Shown: positions 11,745-23,500 of the stretch, piece after piece
How positions within the stretch are numbered: position 1 is the first letter of the stretch
How the letters are laid out: every line of letters begins with the position of its first letter
Source of the DNA: Lithospermum erythrorhizon
Taxonomy: Eukaryota > Streptophyta > Magnoliopsida > Boraginales > Boraginaceae
Reading direction: 5' to 3'
Assembly: GCA_019722365.1 (NCBI GenBank)
Contig: JADFUC010001889.1
Location: forward strand, 1,612,001-1,676,000
DNA: 64,000 nt
The notes under the pieces: model-generated
Databases searched by the model: none
What the model was told of the DNA's origin: nothing
The model's input: only the letters and a program-made list of their open reading frames with translations
Position numbers and translations under genes: made by a program

Positions 11745-12385
11745 ATATATTTTTTTGAATTGAAACGATGATTAATATTCATTTATAAATTTTAGAATTG
11801 TTACAGATACAGTTAAATAAGGGGATACTTTTACATCAATTGAACATAAGTACTTATCAGGTAGCCTAATGGCTAGTAGTACTGACAGTATACATCAAAG
11901 ATACCGGGTTTGATAAGGCGGTGGTTAAATGCAGCCAGGAAGCTTGAAAGAGAAGACAAATTTGTTCTTTTTAAAGCTTGAAACCACGTTTAGTTGGTTA
12001 AAAATTTAATTGAGTATACGATGCTCGTATATAATTTGGCAATTTCTATCGTTAGAAAAAAAATATAAGTACTTCCCCAAAAGAGATAACTAATTAGATG
12101 AAAATGTTGAATATATTCACGGCGAGGATTAAATTGCGTATGTAAAGTAATCAATTGGAAAGATCTGAATAATGAATATTTAATCCGCGCATATACTAAA
12201 AGCTATACTTTCTTTATGCAAAAAAATGTTAATTAACAAGATCTAACATTTTAGATTATGAAAATAAAAATAAGTATTGAAATGGAAGAAAAATAAAAAA
12301 ATGGTGTTATTACATATAAAAAGTAGTTTTTGATGGAGAATTTTTTTTTGTATGTTTGTTAGAGAGGGACGTGGGGAGATTTTGT
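11745..12385 (+). repeat. Segmental duplication copy B (interrupted by a SINE)
   Basis: Diverged second copy of 10001-11180. It lacks the 740-base LTR-like insert of copy A but contains a 209-base SINE with flanking duplication at 11846-12074. Both copies end with GACGTGGGGAGATTTT (about 11150-11166 and 12368-12384). Confidence 0.7.
11856..12064 (+). mobile_element. tRNA-derived SINE with 10-base target-site duplication
   Basis: Flanked on both sides by the direct repeat ATAAGTACTT (11846-11855 and 12065-12074), which I read as the target-site duplication. The 5' part looks like a degenerate tRNA promoter: an A-box-like TAGCCTAATGGC at about 11862 and a B-box-like GGGTTTGATAA near 11906. The 3' end is an A-run (GTTAGAAAAAAAAT). 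The length of 209 bases is normal for plant SINEs. The element is missing from the paralogous copy A, which confirms it as an insertion. It would be transcribed by RNA polymerase III and mobilised by LINE machinery. Confidence 0.7.
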
Positions 12386-13540
12386 CTGTTAGGCTTCAGT
12401 TAGTACGTCTGATTGTTCAAACTAAATTTACTTTATTACATGAGTTTGGACTTTTACCATTATACCCCTGAGATAAGTAAAGACAATCCTTGTATATTTG
12501 TCAACAACTTTTCATCTAACTCTAACAACTAACAAGTACTCAAGTAAATAACTTCTTTTTCAAATAGCCAACTATTAAAAGAGAGAGGGACCACATGGAT
12601 AGTGATATATCGATATTTATTAATTGTGGGTTTAACAAGTAGTGAAGGACACTTGCATTATATGTATTGAGAAAGATATAATAGTGTGGGTTTATGAGAT
12701 CGTGTAAGTAGAAGAATGCCGTATTGAAGTGGTTTAAATGAAGTTTTTCGTTTTTGTGGAGTTGAAGATACGTCCATGATTCAAATCCTCAGGTGGAATT
12801 AGGGATAGAGGCTTGGTAGTATGGCAGGTTTCGTGGCTTTTAAAAAATATAATAAATGTCTGAATCGGTCATTATAAGCCTAACAAGAAACACTCATGTA
12901 TATGCTACTAAATCCCTCATAACTAGATTTAGAATTTGAACACTTTTTTTTGGGCAGAATTTACAATCCTAAAAGTTAGTCACCAAAAACTATTTGTCAA
13001 ATATCAGTTGATACTTGATAGTCTTTCCTTACAAAATGAATATTTTTCAGTGTAATTAAATCGTGCATACATGTAATAATCCAGAATGTGAAAACTGAAA
13101 ACTATCTCCATTCTCCCTCCACTTGTGAAAACTATCTCCATTCTCCACTTTGAAAAGTTATGAATGGCCTACTATACTATAGATGTCCATCCATTCAAGT
13201 CGCATCACTACATTAATGGTTAGCAACAATACGTTTTAATTAGTCATGCATTGGACAATTCAAGTACATTGAACATAAAATAAAGAATGTTTCACCTATA
13301 TTCAGCTGAGAATTTTTGAGCAATAACATGGTGAATGAAAATACTTGGAAAAATAATATCCTTTTTTAAAAAAATAAATAAATAAATAACACCTGCGCCC
13401 ATGAAAATATTAAATTATCACTCTTTTTTAAAAGCGTAGTTTTTATTGCTTCGCCATCACTCTTCCTCTTAACTTCTCCAAAACAGCATACAGCGCTTAG
13501 CTACAAAGCTTTTTGAAAACATCACCATCACACATGATCG
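12386..13540. other. AT-rich intergenic DNA with a 28-base tandem duplication
   Basis: No gene seen. At about 13090-13145 the words GAAAACTATCTCCATTCTCC and CTCCACTT occur twice in tandem (period about 29 bases). Confidence 0.45.
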
Positions 13541-13995
13541 TATATGCCATTCTACTTCATCCCCTCCCCGTTTTTTCTCCCCCGCAGTTTTTCTCTCCCC
13601 CTCGGAGAAACCATGCCCCCTCCCCCACACACGAAAGTGGCCCCCCTCACACCCCGGCAGGCCAGCGGCCCTGCTCCTCCTTTTTTTTTTTTATATTTCA
13701 ATTTTAATTAAAAAAATTGGGGGTAAGATTTCTATGAATTTTAATTGGAGGAGGGGTTAGGGTTTCAATTGGTTGTGGTGATGATTTGAGGATGTTTTGT
13801 GGTGATTGTGGTGGTGGTGATTATTTGTTGGTGGTGGTGTTTCTGGTAAAGGGTAGAGGGGTTGTTTTACAGGGGTAGTAGTGTTGATGGGGGTAAGGGG
13901 GGGCATTGTGGTAGTGGTTTTTGGGAGTAGGGGCAGTGGTGGGAGTGGGGGTATTTTGGGGGGGTGATAGGAGGAAGGGTGGTGATGTTTTGGAT
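13541..13995 (+). repeat. C-rich block followed by G-rich, quadruplex-prone block
   Basis: From 13555 to 13680 the + strand is strongly C-rich, with several runs of four to six C. From about 13745 to 13985 it becomes G-rich with GGTGGTGGTG repeats and many runs of three or more G (GGGGGTAAGGGGGGG, GTGGGGGTATTTTGGGGGGG). Such runs could form G-quadruplexes. The arrangement of C-rich then G-rich arms around an AT stretch is loosely palindromic. The 64-codon frame at 13513 is a by-product of the C-rich tract. Confidence 0.6.
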
Positions 13996-13999
13996 GAAG

Positions 14000-14715
14000 A
14001 GAAACGGTTTTTAAAAAATTTAAGGGTAATTTAGTATTTTTTACAGGGATTGTATTATTTTATCAAAAAAAAAAAGTGTTATTTTAAACTTTTCGTTGTG
14101 ATGTTATACTTCCAAATTTCTCATATTCAGCTACCCATTTCCATATACAAATATTGCTAAAACTTTATCATCCAGAGTATGACTAAATCCATCAAAATAG
14201 TCTTTATTAGAATGCATGGAAATTATTATTTTCTTTCACAAATGAAAGCTTCTCAAACATTACTAACAAATAGGGGGGCAAAATAATAATTTCACAACAC
14301 TTTTTGTTTTGGTGCGGCTTTGGCTTCCATTATATCATCCGCGTGACCTTCTAGGGCAAGGCTGGGTGTTCTGCAAAAACTAGGCCCCATTGAAATCAGC
14401 GTAATTATCTTTTAGACGGTGTGGGTTCATTTCTGCATAAAGAAGCGAATCTTGTATTAAGTAGTTAAAAGGAAAGCTGTCACGTCGATTGGGGAAGTAC
14501 ATCATATGATTAACTCATCCCCTAATATTGCGAAGATAAGGACAGTTTCACACTATTATCATCCATGACCCACACCATACGTCTCCTATCTTACGCACTA
14601 ACAAAGAGTGTTTAAAGCGTAGAAGTTTAACTAAAGTTGGTCGACACAAGGGAACGACTGATATTTTATTTTTATAAAGGGAATGATTAATCCTAAAGAA
14701 CCTTACACTAAATGA
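14000..14715. other. Intergenic DNA
   Basis: No gene recognised. A 60-codon minus-strand frame at 14548-14730 overlaps the edge of a MITE and has no recognisable domain. Confidence 0.4.
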
Positions 14716-14945
14716 TACTCCCTCCATCATAATTAATTTATTTATATAAATAATGGAGTTATTTTAAAATAATAATTCATTTATTTAATTTTATATTTGT
14801 ATAAAAATTAAGAAAATTAGACAATATACGTTTATATGTTACCATATTGCAAGTTAACAAAAAAAACACATTAAATAAAATCAATCTATGATAAGAATAA
14901 AATTGATTTTTAGCTTAAACTTCTCCCTTAAATAAGAATGAAGTA
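14716..14945. mobile_element. Stowaway-type MITE
   Basis: Starts TACTCCCTCCATC and ends with the reverse complement of a TACTTCATTC-type end, both with the TA target dinucleotide, as in Tc1/mariner-derived Stowaway MITEs of plants. The interior is AT-rich and non-coding. The inner parts of the terminal repeats match poorly, so it is an old copy. Confidence 0.5.
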
Positions 14946-15818
14946 ATATAAAGTGTCATTTTTATATAAATACATTGTCATAGGGGTATGTTTCTTTTTT
15001 GCCAATGCGTCATAAATAGTAATAATATTTTCTATTGTAATATATATACACCAAATTATTTTAAAAGTGAGGTTGGATGGAGGAATTTAAATTTGAGCAT
15101 GAATTTGAGAAGAGATTTGGAATGGTTTGCCCACTTTTTCTACTAAATACTTAAAAGATTCATAATTATATAAGATCTCATGTAACTAATTTTTTTTATA
15201 CCAGTCCATTTCTATTTAATTATAGTTTTTATAAAGATTTTTTGAAGAACTCATCTTTGACTTTAAATTTTATTTCATTTAAATAAATATTTTTATATTG
15301 ATATTTTCAATTTACGAGATAAACCTTTGAAGTCATATATATATATTTGATGACACTAACATATCTTGAAATTATTGTGAAGTCATTTATTTTAATTAAG
15401 ATTTTCTGTTTAATATCATTAAATCTAAGGCCATTTACGAGATAAATCTTTGACCATGCATGATTTTCTTATTTATTATGAAAATTATAAGAAAATAATA
15501 TTATGATAGTATCTTGATTGAAAATCCAATAGAATCAATTTTATATTTATTAATATAAATAATTAAAAATAATTTATGATCGAAATTTTATAAAGAAAAC
15601 AAAAGCTTGATCCAATTAAAATGACTCGGGCAAGTATTCTACCAAAAGATTCCTTAGTAAATTAAAATAAAAAAGTAATATTTTATTATTAAAATCCATT
15701 GTTATGTATTGGATACATGATAATTAACTGAAGATATGTGATATATTAAAGATATATAATTTATACTCCATACCTTTTGATTATTTTTACTCCATATCTT
15801 TTGATTGAAATAGAAAAT
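14946..15818. other. AT-rich intergenic DNA
   Basis: Very AT-rich, no reading frame of note. The words CTCCATACCTTTTGATT and CTCCATATCTTTTGATT at about 15765-15805 form a short imperfect tandem repeat just before the next MITE. Confidence 0.45.
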
Positions 15819-15987
15819 TACTCTCTCCATCTCGTAAAAATTGATTAGTTTTTCTATTTTTTTAAACATTTAAAAGACAATATATTAATAAGAGTTAAAG
15901 TTAATCTATTTCTTAAAATACATATAAAAATTGATCAAATTAAATAAGTTATCAAAAATAAAAAAAGAAAGTAAATTATACGGAGTA
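15819..15987. mobile_element. Stowaway-type MITE, short
   Basis: Begins TACTCTCTCCATCTCG and ends ATTATACGGAGTA, whose reverse complement starts TACTCCGTAT. Both ends carry TA. It is about 169 bases long, AT-rich and without coding capacity, which fits a Stowaway-type MITE. Confidence 0.5.
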
Positions 15988-17559
15988 TTCATTAAAGGAA
16001 AGGAATATTGGATAAATGTCAAATTGTGTTATCAAAAGTTAATAAAGAAAAAAGAAAAAAGATATAATTTATACCCATGGTAATTACAAAAAAAAACAAC
16101 CATGGATAAAAAGAAAATTCTAAATCCAGAGACACATCCACATTTAAAAAACCATAACAAGCAAATCAATCTTTAATGACCAATTATTAATCATTTTTCA
16201 GTGCTAACTTTGAGGTTCGACTTTAATAAAAGTTAAATACTGTAATTTAAAGTCCATTTAATACAACCGATAACAGAACTTGGAAAGTTAAATAATGTAG
16301 GAGAAGTTTGCCAATTCATACATCGATTATTCAGCTTCATGTCTGCAAATTTGTTATGTTCAATAAAAACCCATGTTACAAATCTTCCTAGGTAGTCTCT
16401 TTCCAGCAAATCTTGTCTGATATCTTATTTCCTTTATTATTTATGGTAGAGATCTGCAAACAGTGTTTTTTCTAGTAAAAAATTTTTATTGGTTGTAGTA
16501 AGATCACGTTTTTTAGTAGTCACTTGTTCAAGTGTTATCTAAGGTGGTCTACTTCTGATTCATGTGACTTTGGAGTTTTGAGGTAATACTTTCTTGAAGA
16601 AACTTTTTGTATTATCCATTTTTAAGTGTTAAGGGAAAAAACCAACATTCTGTTTTTGTGTTTGTTGTGATGATTGATGAACAGAATTGGTTTTTTTTTT
16701 ATATATTCATGAACTAGTCATACTTTGGTTGATTAAGAAATTTCGGATGTATTCATCTATAGTCAATTTGGCTTAGTATGAACTTGTTGATGGATTGTTA
16801 TCATGGTATCATGAGCCCGCACATGTAAAGTACATATGTAAACCCGGTTACACGGAATGGTATCGAAAACTCAATCTTACATTGGTTGATTAATGTATTC
16901 CGGTGTATTAATAAGTTTCTCGCTTTTTTCCACCTATAGTCAAATGGGTTTAGTTTGTATCATTTGTATTCTTTAGCATTATAGAAAAGTTTTGGTTTTT
17001 GTATGTTGGTAGTCAAATGTTTGATGTTTCATATGATGATAATTTTTTCGCTCGATTGGCTTGTTTTGTAGTAATTTTTATGGGTTTGAAGATTTATAGC
17101 TGTGATTTTCTTTGTATGATTGAGAGGGGTAAAGTTTGATTTTTTGTTTTTGTTTGTAGAGCTGTTCATCTGTTACATACTAAGCTATATTTGAATTTGT
17201 TTGATATAGAATGGTATTATATGAATATGTAAACAATTATAACCAGCATATGTTTAATCATTAATTGTCATAATAAGATCTTTGTTCTTTCTTAAAAAAT
17301 GTTGTTTAATGATGAGAACTATGAGGAAAATGCTCAAACGTTCTTCATTTAGTAGTAACATACTTTACTTTTCCTTTGCTAAATATGCTTCAATTACTAT
17401 GTTAATGTCATCAAGTATTTCTGTGTGAGTAATGGACATTAAAGCATTTGGATTCACAAAAAGGAAGCTACTTACGGTTGAAATCTTGTCGTTTCAGAAA
17501 TATTTGTAAGGCTGCTTGTTATACACTTATACTTCTTCACCAAAGGCAAATAGGCAATT
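15988..17559 (+). other. Upstream region and probable 5' UTR of the START gene
   Basis: No coding sequence. A pyrimidine-rich tract ending TCGTTTCAG at about 17490-17497 is a likely acceptor of a 5'-UTR intron, after which about 60 bases lead to the start codon. The transcription start cannot be fixed by eye; a leader exon somewhere around 16380-16560 is plausible. An in-frame TAG at 17551-17553 lies just before the chosen ATG. Confidence 0.35.
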
Positions 17560-20500
17560 ATGGAGAGCAAAAGCGATATTTCTTCTTATCGAGTTCTGTT
17601 GGACGAGACATTGGCGTCAAAGGAGCTGAAAAATGAAGAGAGATTAAAGGACCTCGTGAAAAAACAGATGCTGCAGTCATCTCAAGTAGAATATAGAGGT
17701 TTATCAGCGTCAATGCCCTTGTGTGAATACTTTCTAGCTTGAAGTGTAGCCATTGTTCCTATATATTCTTAATGTGGAAGCTTTTGTGCAGAATATGGTG
17801 ATGAATTAGTAGATAGAAGAACCAAAGAAGTAGCGAACTTCCTTGACATGCTAAGGAGTACCTCAATTGATGATAGTGAGAAACAGAAAGCAAGCAAGGA
17901 ATCAATTGGCTCATGGAAAGTATGCAGTCTTTCTTCGATGATATGTTTTCCAGTCTTTCATGGTCAATCATATTAACTCTTCAAATTCACCCCAATACAG
18001 TCGTGAATGGCTCTTAAATCTTATTTTTCACATCCTTTCTATTCTGCAGGTAAAACAAGATACTGAAGAGTTCCGTGTCATGTATAGAGAAGGACCAGAA
18101 GGGACCCCTTTTCATACATTACTTGTTGAAGGCTATGTAGATGGGCCTGTGGATGTTTGTAAGCTTTAACATCTTTAAAGAAAAAATCCATCTTACAATT
18201 TTAAGAACCACTGCTGATGTCGCTTTGGGTGAATTTTTTAATTCATTCTTACTCTCTTGCAGGCTTATGCATCTCATGGGAAGCAGCGCTCTATAGAAAA
18301 TGGTACATCTTTAGAAGACATTTTCTTTCTTCAACTTGTAGACTTATACTACCTGGCTTTATCCAATTCTGGTGCATAAAATTGTCGCAAAAGAAGTTAT
18401 TTTCTGTAGATCTTTGTTAATTAACTTGTAATTGTGAAAATTGTGGTCTTTGTGTGGTGATGTAAATTAAGTAATTTGGTACTAGCAGTGTAGGAGACAC
18501 CGGACTTGCGAGTATGGTCAATTCAATTGAAGTTGCTAAGGAAAATGTTGAGTTCAAATCTTATGCTTTACCACCCATTCATTTTTATTGGTCCTTTGTC
18601 TCGATTAAATTTACATATCTAAGAGGATGCACATGTTACTAGTTAGTAAATTTTCTAATCTTATAACAAAAATGGAATTCTTTATCATAAGTTTTGACTA
18701 ATTTCTTCATTTAGGTGGCCTCAGAGTACTGTTCCATCATTCAAGATCACTTCATCCAAATGTTTGCAAAGGGTCAGAATTGGTGAACAGATATCCTTAG
18801 TAAGGTTTGTTATGCTACAGAACAAAATAAACTATCTTTCCTTTGGGACTTATCATTTCTTGTTCGCTGATATATTTCTAATTTACTTGGAAGAAAGGAT
18901 GAAGGTTTCATGGCCACTGTCGGCACGAGAGGCTGTTGTACACTATTTTCAGTTTGATTACTTTGAAGATGGTTTGGTTGTTGTGCTTCTGAACTCAGTA
19001 GGTGTTGCGAGTTATAGAACTTCTGTTGTCAAAATTCACAGTGAGCTTCATTTATGCTCAAATACTAGCCTGTTTAAGAGTGGTTAAATGTAAGTATGTG
19101 TATATGGCAGATCTCTGACATGGATGCCATTAGCCAAAGTACACATGGGTTTGACAGAGATGGAATACCTGATGCTGACAATGTCGTTAGGATTGATGTA
19201 GTGGGAGGCATGGCAATTCAGAAAGTAACAGCAAACCGAAGCTACTTCAGGTGAGTTATTTTACTCAGATAAAGGATAGTCTGTAGTCAAATACAACAAA
19301 GTTAACTAGATACATAGTTATATAGGGATCTTCTCTCACAGGGAAATCTAGCTGCAAATTGCCGATTGACAGAGATATATGCAGAGTGAAAATAAAATGA
19401 GTTACTATGCAGTTTCTTATGCTTTTATGTTTCCCTATAGTAATTCAGTTCTCTTGGTCTCTTGGATGAAAATCAGCCATACAGTAAAAGTAGGAATTCC
19501 CCATTTCTGAAGTAAAACTACAATCTATAATATTTCAAGTTGTGAGCTCTGCCAGTCTATTTATTAGTTGGTGATAATTATCTTTAATATTGCTAAATTT
19601 ATGGTTGATGGGTGCTCACAGCTGATAAAAAAACCGAAATTTTGTGAACTCTAGATTGTGCATAGAGATAAGTCTGACGAATTTATATAGTAACTTACAC
19701 AGAAATTATACTGTCGAATATTAGATTTGATTTAACACGATCTGATAAGTGACAAACTGACAATTAGTAGATCATCAGTTTGCTTGAGGGGAAATATCCA
19801 GATGCGGGAGAAGTTTTTTTCCCCGATAAGGTTGGCCGCTTCTTGTATAACCCTCTTTCAATCTTGAATCTGAACTTGCAGAACGATAGCCAACATGGAT
19901 ATAAAACTGGATGTTGTACCTCCAGCATTCATCAATTTTGTCTCGAGACAGCTCATAGGTAGTGGGTTCAAGCTCTACAAAAAGGTGAGGCCCTATCCAA
20001 TTTTAAGTTTTTGTTTATTACTATAGTTTAAGACGTCTATGTAAGAAATTGGGATCTATATTACTAGTATTTCGTATTTGAATTGAAGGTTTATGTCTCG
20101 TATCAGTTGCTGTCTTCAGTGTATTGTTGATTTGATATGGCACCAAATGTTCATCAATGCAGGAAGTTGCTTCTGTTTCTCGTGGTGATGAAGACTTCGC
20201 TAAGGTCCTAAAAGATCCACAATATGAACGAATACGTGAAGCTCTTTATTCAGATAGTACTCTGAATAAATCGGAAGCACATGCTATAAACCAGGAAGGT
20301 TACACTGTAGTCCAAGAGCGGAAGGAAAAATACAATAAAGATATAGAAGAGGAGCAGGGGATTGATAGTTATGGCCGCATTGCAAAACCAGATAACGAAG
20401 ATACGAGAAAGACAAAGAATGGCCGGTGTGACCTGCTTGGAGAACAGCCACTAGAAAATGATGCTCGTATTGATACCCAACTTAGACTTTCGAAGAAAGC

Positions 20501-21386
20501 GCTTTACACAGAGAAGGAACCACAGTGTGAGATCGAGGAGATTGAGGAAGAAGATACTGAAAAAAGAAAACAGCTGATCAAGGATCAAAACAACCAAATT
20601 TCGGAGAAAGTGAACGTTATTGAGAAAAGGAATGTTTCAATTTGTCCCGAGGTAGAAAATGCTTTGAACACATTGGATAAGGCTATTGAACTCATTCGAG
20701 AAAACAAGTCTAACATCAAGAATAACAATGTACCCAATACCACCACTGAGATAGCAAGCACAGGGAAAGATGCTTCAAAAGCATCATCAATCTCAAATGC
20801 TGAGCAACTTCTCCACAATGGAGTGGTCTCCACAAAATTGTCCAAAAAGGAATGTAGGGACACCTCTAATGAACCCAGGAACAGTGCCGGCAGCCTTAGT
20901 TCCAGGTAAATCTTGCTCCAATTTATTCCATTGCAAAGATCTGTTGGTGTGTTTTCTTTGAGCTGCCCTCGAAATAACAAAGTATTTATTCTCTAATCCC
21001 CTTTGACATAACGAAAAAACATTAAAATGGCTCATTGCACCTACCACCAATGCTTTTTAGCTTATGTGAAGTAAAGTTGCTGAAAAGCTTAGTCTTTGGG
21101 TCAATTGGAAATAGTCTCCCTCAAGTATCTATCCCACATATCCACTAAAGTATTTGACATATTGATTTTGATGAATTGGTGTACCAAGGAAATCTTAGTA
21201 TACACTATTCATCCGGCCATCTTCAGGCGCTCGGGATCAAGTTCTTTTGCTAGGGAAGCTAATCAGAGCAAGGTCGCCCCGGCATCACCAGATCATATCA
21301 TCCAAGGCACTGGTGAGACTCAACAGCTCTCTGTCATTTCCACCGTGGATCAGACAACAGGACCAAGTCTGGAGAAACGACTATAG
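17560..21386 (+). CDS. START-domain (lipid-binding) protein, 10 exons, 583 aa
   Basis: Exons: 17560-17698, 17792-17919, 18050-18158, 18263-18302, 18715-18804, 18898-18997, 19111-19250, 19882-19984, 20163-20905, 21227-21386. All introns are GT-AG, phases agree and the total closes at 584 codons. An in-frame TAG nine bases upstream supports the start. Residues 1-85 are helical and charged (MESKSDISSYRVLLDETLAS). Residues about 86-285 form a plant START/Bet v1-like lipid-binding fold, seen in EGYVDGPVDVCLCISWEAAL, WWPQSTVPSFK, VSWPLSAREAVVHYFQFDYF and DVVPPAFINFVSRQLIGSGF. Residues 284-583 are a long polar tail with acidic runs (EEIEEEDTEKRK) and one amphipathic helix (ICPEVENALNTLDKAIELIR). There is no membrane segment or signal peptide. 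I infer membership of the Arabidopsis At3g13062-like 'polyketide cyclase/lipid transport' group. The ligand is unknown. Confidence 0.88.
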
Positions 21387-21990
21387 TCAATAGGTACAAT
21401 AGACTTCCTCAAAATGGAGAAAGTAAGATCAGAAAGAAGAGCAAAAAATTGAGATACTGTTGCTTGCATTATATGTATTAACTTCCAGAAGTTAATTCAC
21501 ATGTTGAAATTCATGCTGAAAACGAAATTGAAGCAACTCATTTATTGGGTAGTTTTCTTATCAAAGAAATCGAAATTCATATCTGCACGAAAGTGTTTCT
21601 ATTTTGGCCATCATGTTTTAGCTGATGATATCATCCATCACATACTCACAGTAATCGATCGTATTCGCCACTGCAAGAGACTCACCCATGAGTATGGTAG
21701 AACGCATTTGATGACAATGAGTGATTGTGAAGTTTCGTGGACATGACTGCAGGAATGATATATATTTAACAATGCATCATGCAAGAATGGATGTATGTAA
21801 GCACAAAAAGAAGTTGGATTCCAACTAACGTTTTGGGTTGTGTAGGAATAATAATCTATATAATACTGACAAAAGCTCTTCATAATTCTGACATGAATAT
21901 ACATACATAATGAAACCAAAACAAAATGCATATGATTTAAACGGCGTTTGAATGCGATTGTTGACATATTCAATTGTTACAAGTCACCTG
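21387..21990 (+). other. Probable 3' UTR of the START gene and flank
   Basis: Non-coding sequence after the stop codon. T-rich and AATAAT-type words around 21840-21870 could serve for polyadenylation. The frames at 21501-21746 (+) and 21638-21973 (-) have no recognisable features and are treated as chance. Confidence 0.35.
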
Positions 21991-23160
21991 ATGACCATTG
22001 TCGATGAGTTCTAGCTGCATGGACCTCCTTGCTCCTTTCCATTGGGGAACTTATGTAATGAAAATAAGTTTATATTTATGGCTTAATTTCGTCTAACCCT
22101 GTAAACTATTTGTGTCTCTTTCAAATGAGACACATCTCGTGATTAATTTCTTCTTGATATTCTATTACATGCATCTCGTATTTTATTATTTAAAACACAA
22201 ATACCCCTTCAACACCAGTTTTCAACGTCAAAGTTTGACGAAAATAATTTTGACATATATAAGACCAATTAGATTAGAACTCATGCATTAAAGACACCAA
22301 GAATATTATTGTGGGCTAAAGGTTCCTAGCAACGAGTCAACGACGATGCATAAGATAAACATAATAAGACAATGTAATATTTGGACTTAAGTGTCAGATA
22401 TGTATAATATTTATAAAAATTATATTGATGATAATTCCTATTCCTAAATTATTATCACATTTCGATTGATTTTTTATTATTAAAGATTAATAAGCCTTAT
22501 AATCTTCGATTTATATCCAAAATTTTATTTAAATTAAAATTATCAAGCTTAATAAGAAAGATGTTAAAATACTACATATCGATATATTTTTTCAAATAAA
22601 TATATAACATATTAAAATTATTTTGAGTTTAAAATTGAAAAGTTAACTAATTAAAATCAAATGCGATAATCTTTTGCACGGCAATACTATTTTTGGGAGA
22701 TTAAATGCTAAGAACTCAAAAGTTAAAACGTGTTTAGCTTGAATGAATTTTATGATGAGTGCTCCATTGACGAGTTTATCATAAAATATATATGAGTAAC
22801 GATTTATAATATATTGTAGTCAAGGGTCCGTCACAAGAAAGCCTCAAAGTTATAATGAATGACGCTTTTTTCTGAGTTTTTATATGTCATATTTATATAG
22901 ATATATGACACAAAATTAGTAAATACTTGTAAACATTTAGAAGTAAATTTTTCTAAAAATAATCAAATTAATAATCAAATTAGTTCCAATAATTAACTAA
23001 TAATCAAATTAACTAATAATTAACTAATAATCAATCAATAATCAAATTAAGAAATTAATCAACTAATAAAAAACTAATAATCACAAATTCAACGTAAATA
23101 GAAAAAACGTAAAAAAGAAGAAGAAAATGTAAAAAGAGGAAAAAGAAGAAAAAAATGTAA
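21991..23160. repeat. AT-rich intergenic DNA with a TAATCAAATTAAC-type tandem tract
   Basis: Mostly featureless AT-rich DNA. From about 22960 to 23090 the words AATAATCAAATTA and AACTAATAATTAACTAATAATC recur in tandem with small variations, followed by a purine-rich tract (AAGAAGAAGAAAATGTAAAAAG, repeated in part) to 23165. Confidence 0.55.
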
Positions 23161-23500
23161 AAAATTATAAACGCCTCGACCGCTGCTCGCTTACGCTGGA
23201 CACGCCGCTAGTAGCGCGAAGGAAGTTCGCTGAGGCCGCAAAGGCGAGTTTCTCTACCTTTACGCCATGGCCACACAATGAATGATCGCGCCGCGCCGCT
23301 ATTCCGCTTATACTGCTTAGCCTGGTCATAACAGCCGTAATGGAAAAAATGTATCGTTTATGATAATTGTGAGGACACCGATAATATACTTTCACCGCTT
23401 TTTTAGTCATTTCATTACAACAAGAAAATAAAAAGTAGCCAAAAATGGTATTGAAAAATGCTGAACGACAATCACCAAACAATATCATTAATCGGCCATA
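23161..23500 (-). other. Isolated GC-richer segment with an unrecognised 107-codon frame
   Basis: A GC-richer patch (about 23170-23340) stands out from AT-rich surroundings. On the minus strand it lies in an open frame of 107 codons (23165-23488) with several Cys and a basic, Ser/Arg-rich end. I recognise no domain. The base composition change at its edge suggests a captured or inserted fragment rather than a conserved gene. Confidence 0.25.

Noticed and set aside
16805..16870. Primer-binding-site-like GGTATCATGAGCC and GGTATCGAAAACTC near the START leader
   Set aside because: No LTR next to it and no gag downstream; taken as chance or a tiny repeat remnant.
18480..18600. B-box-like GAGTTCAAATCTTA in intron 4 of the START gene
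   Set aside because: Could be a SINE head, but no convincing A box, 3' tail or target duplication.
20585..21050. Long frames on both strands over START exon 9 (20585-20980 and 20793-21050 minus, 20770-20961 plus)
   Set aside because: They overlap the coding exon in other frames and show no domain; the exon frame itself is continuous with its neighbours through canonical splice sites.
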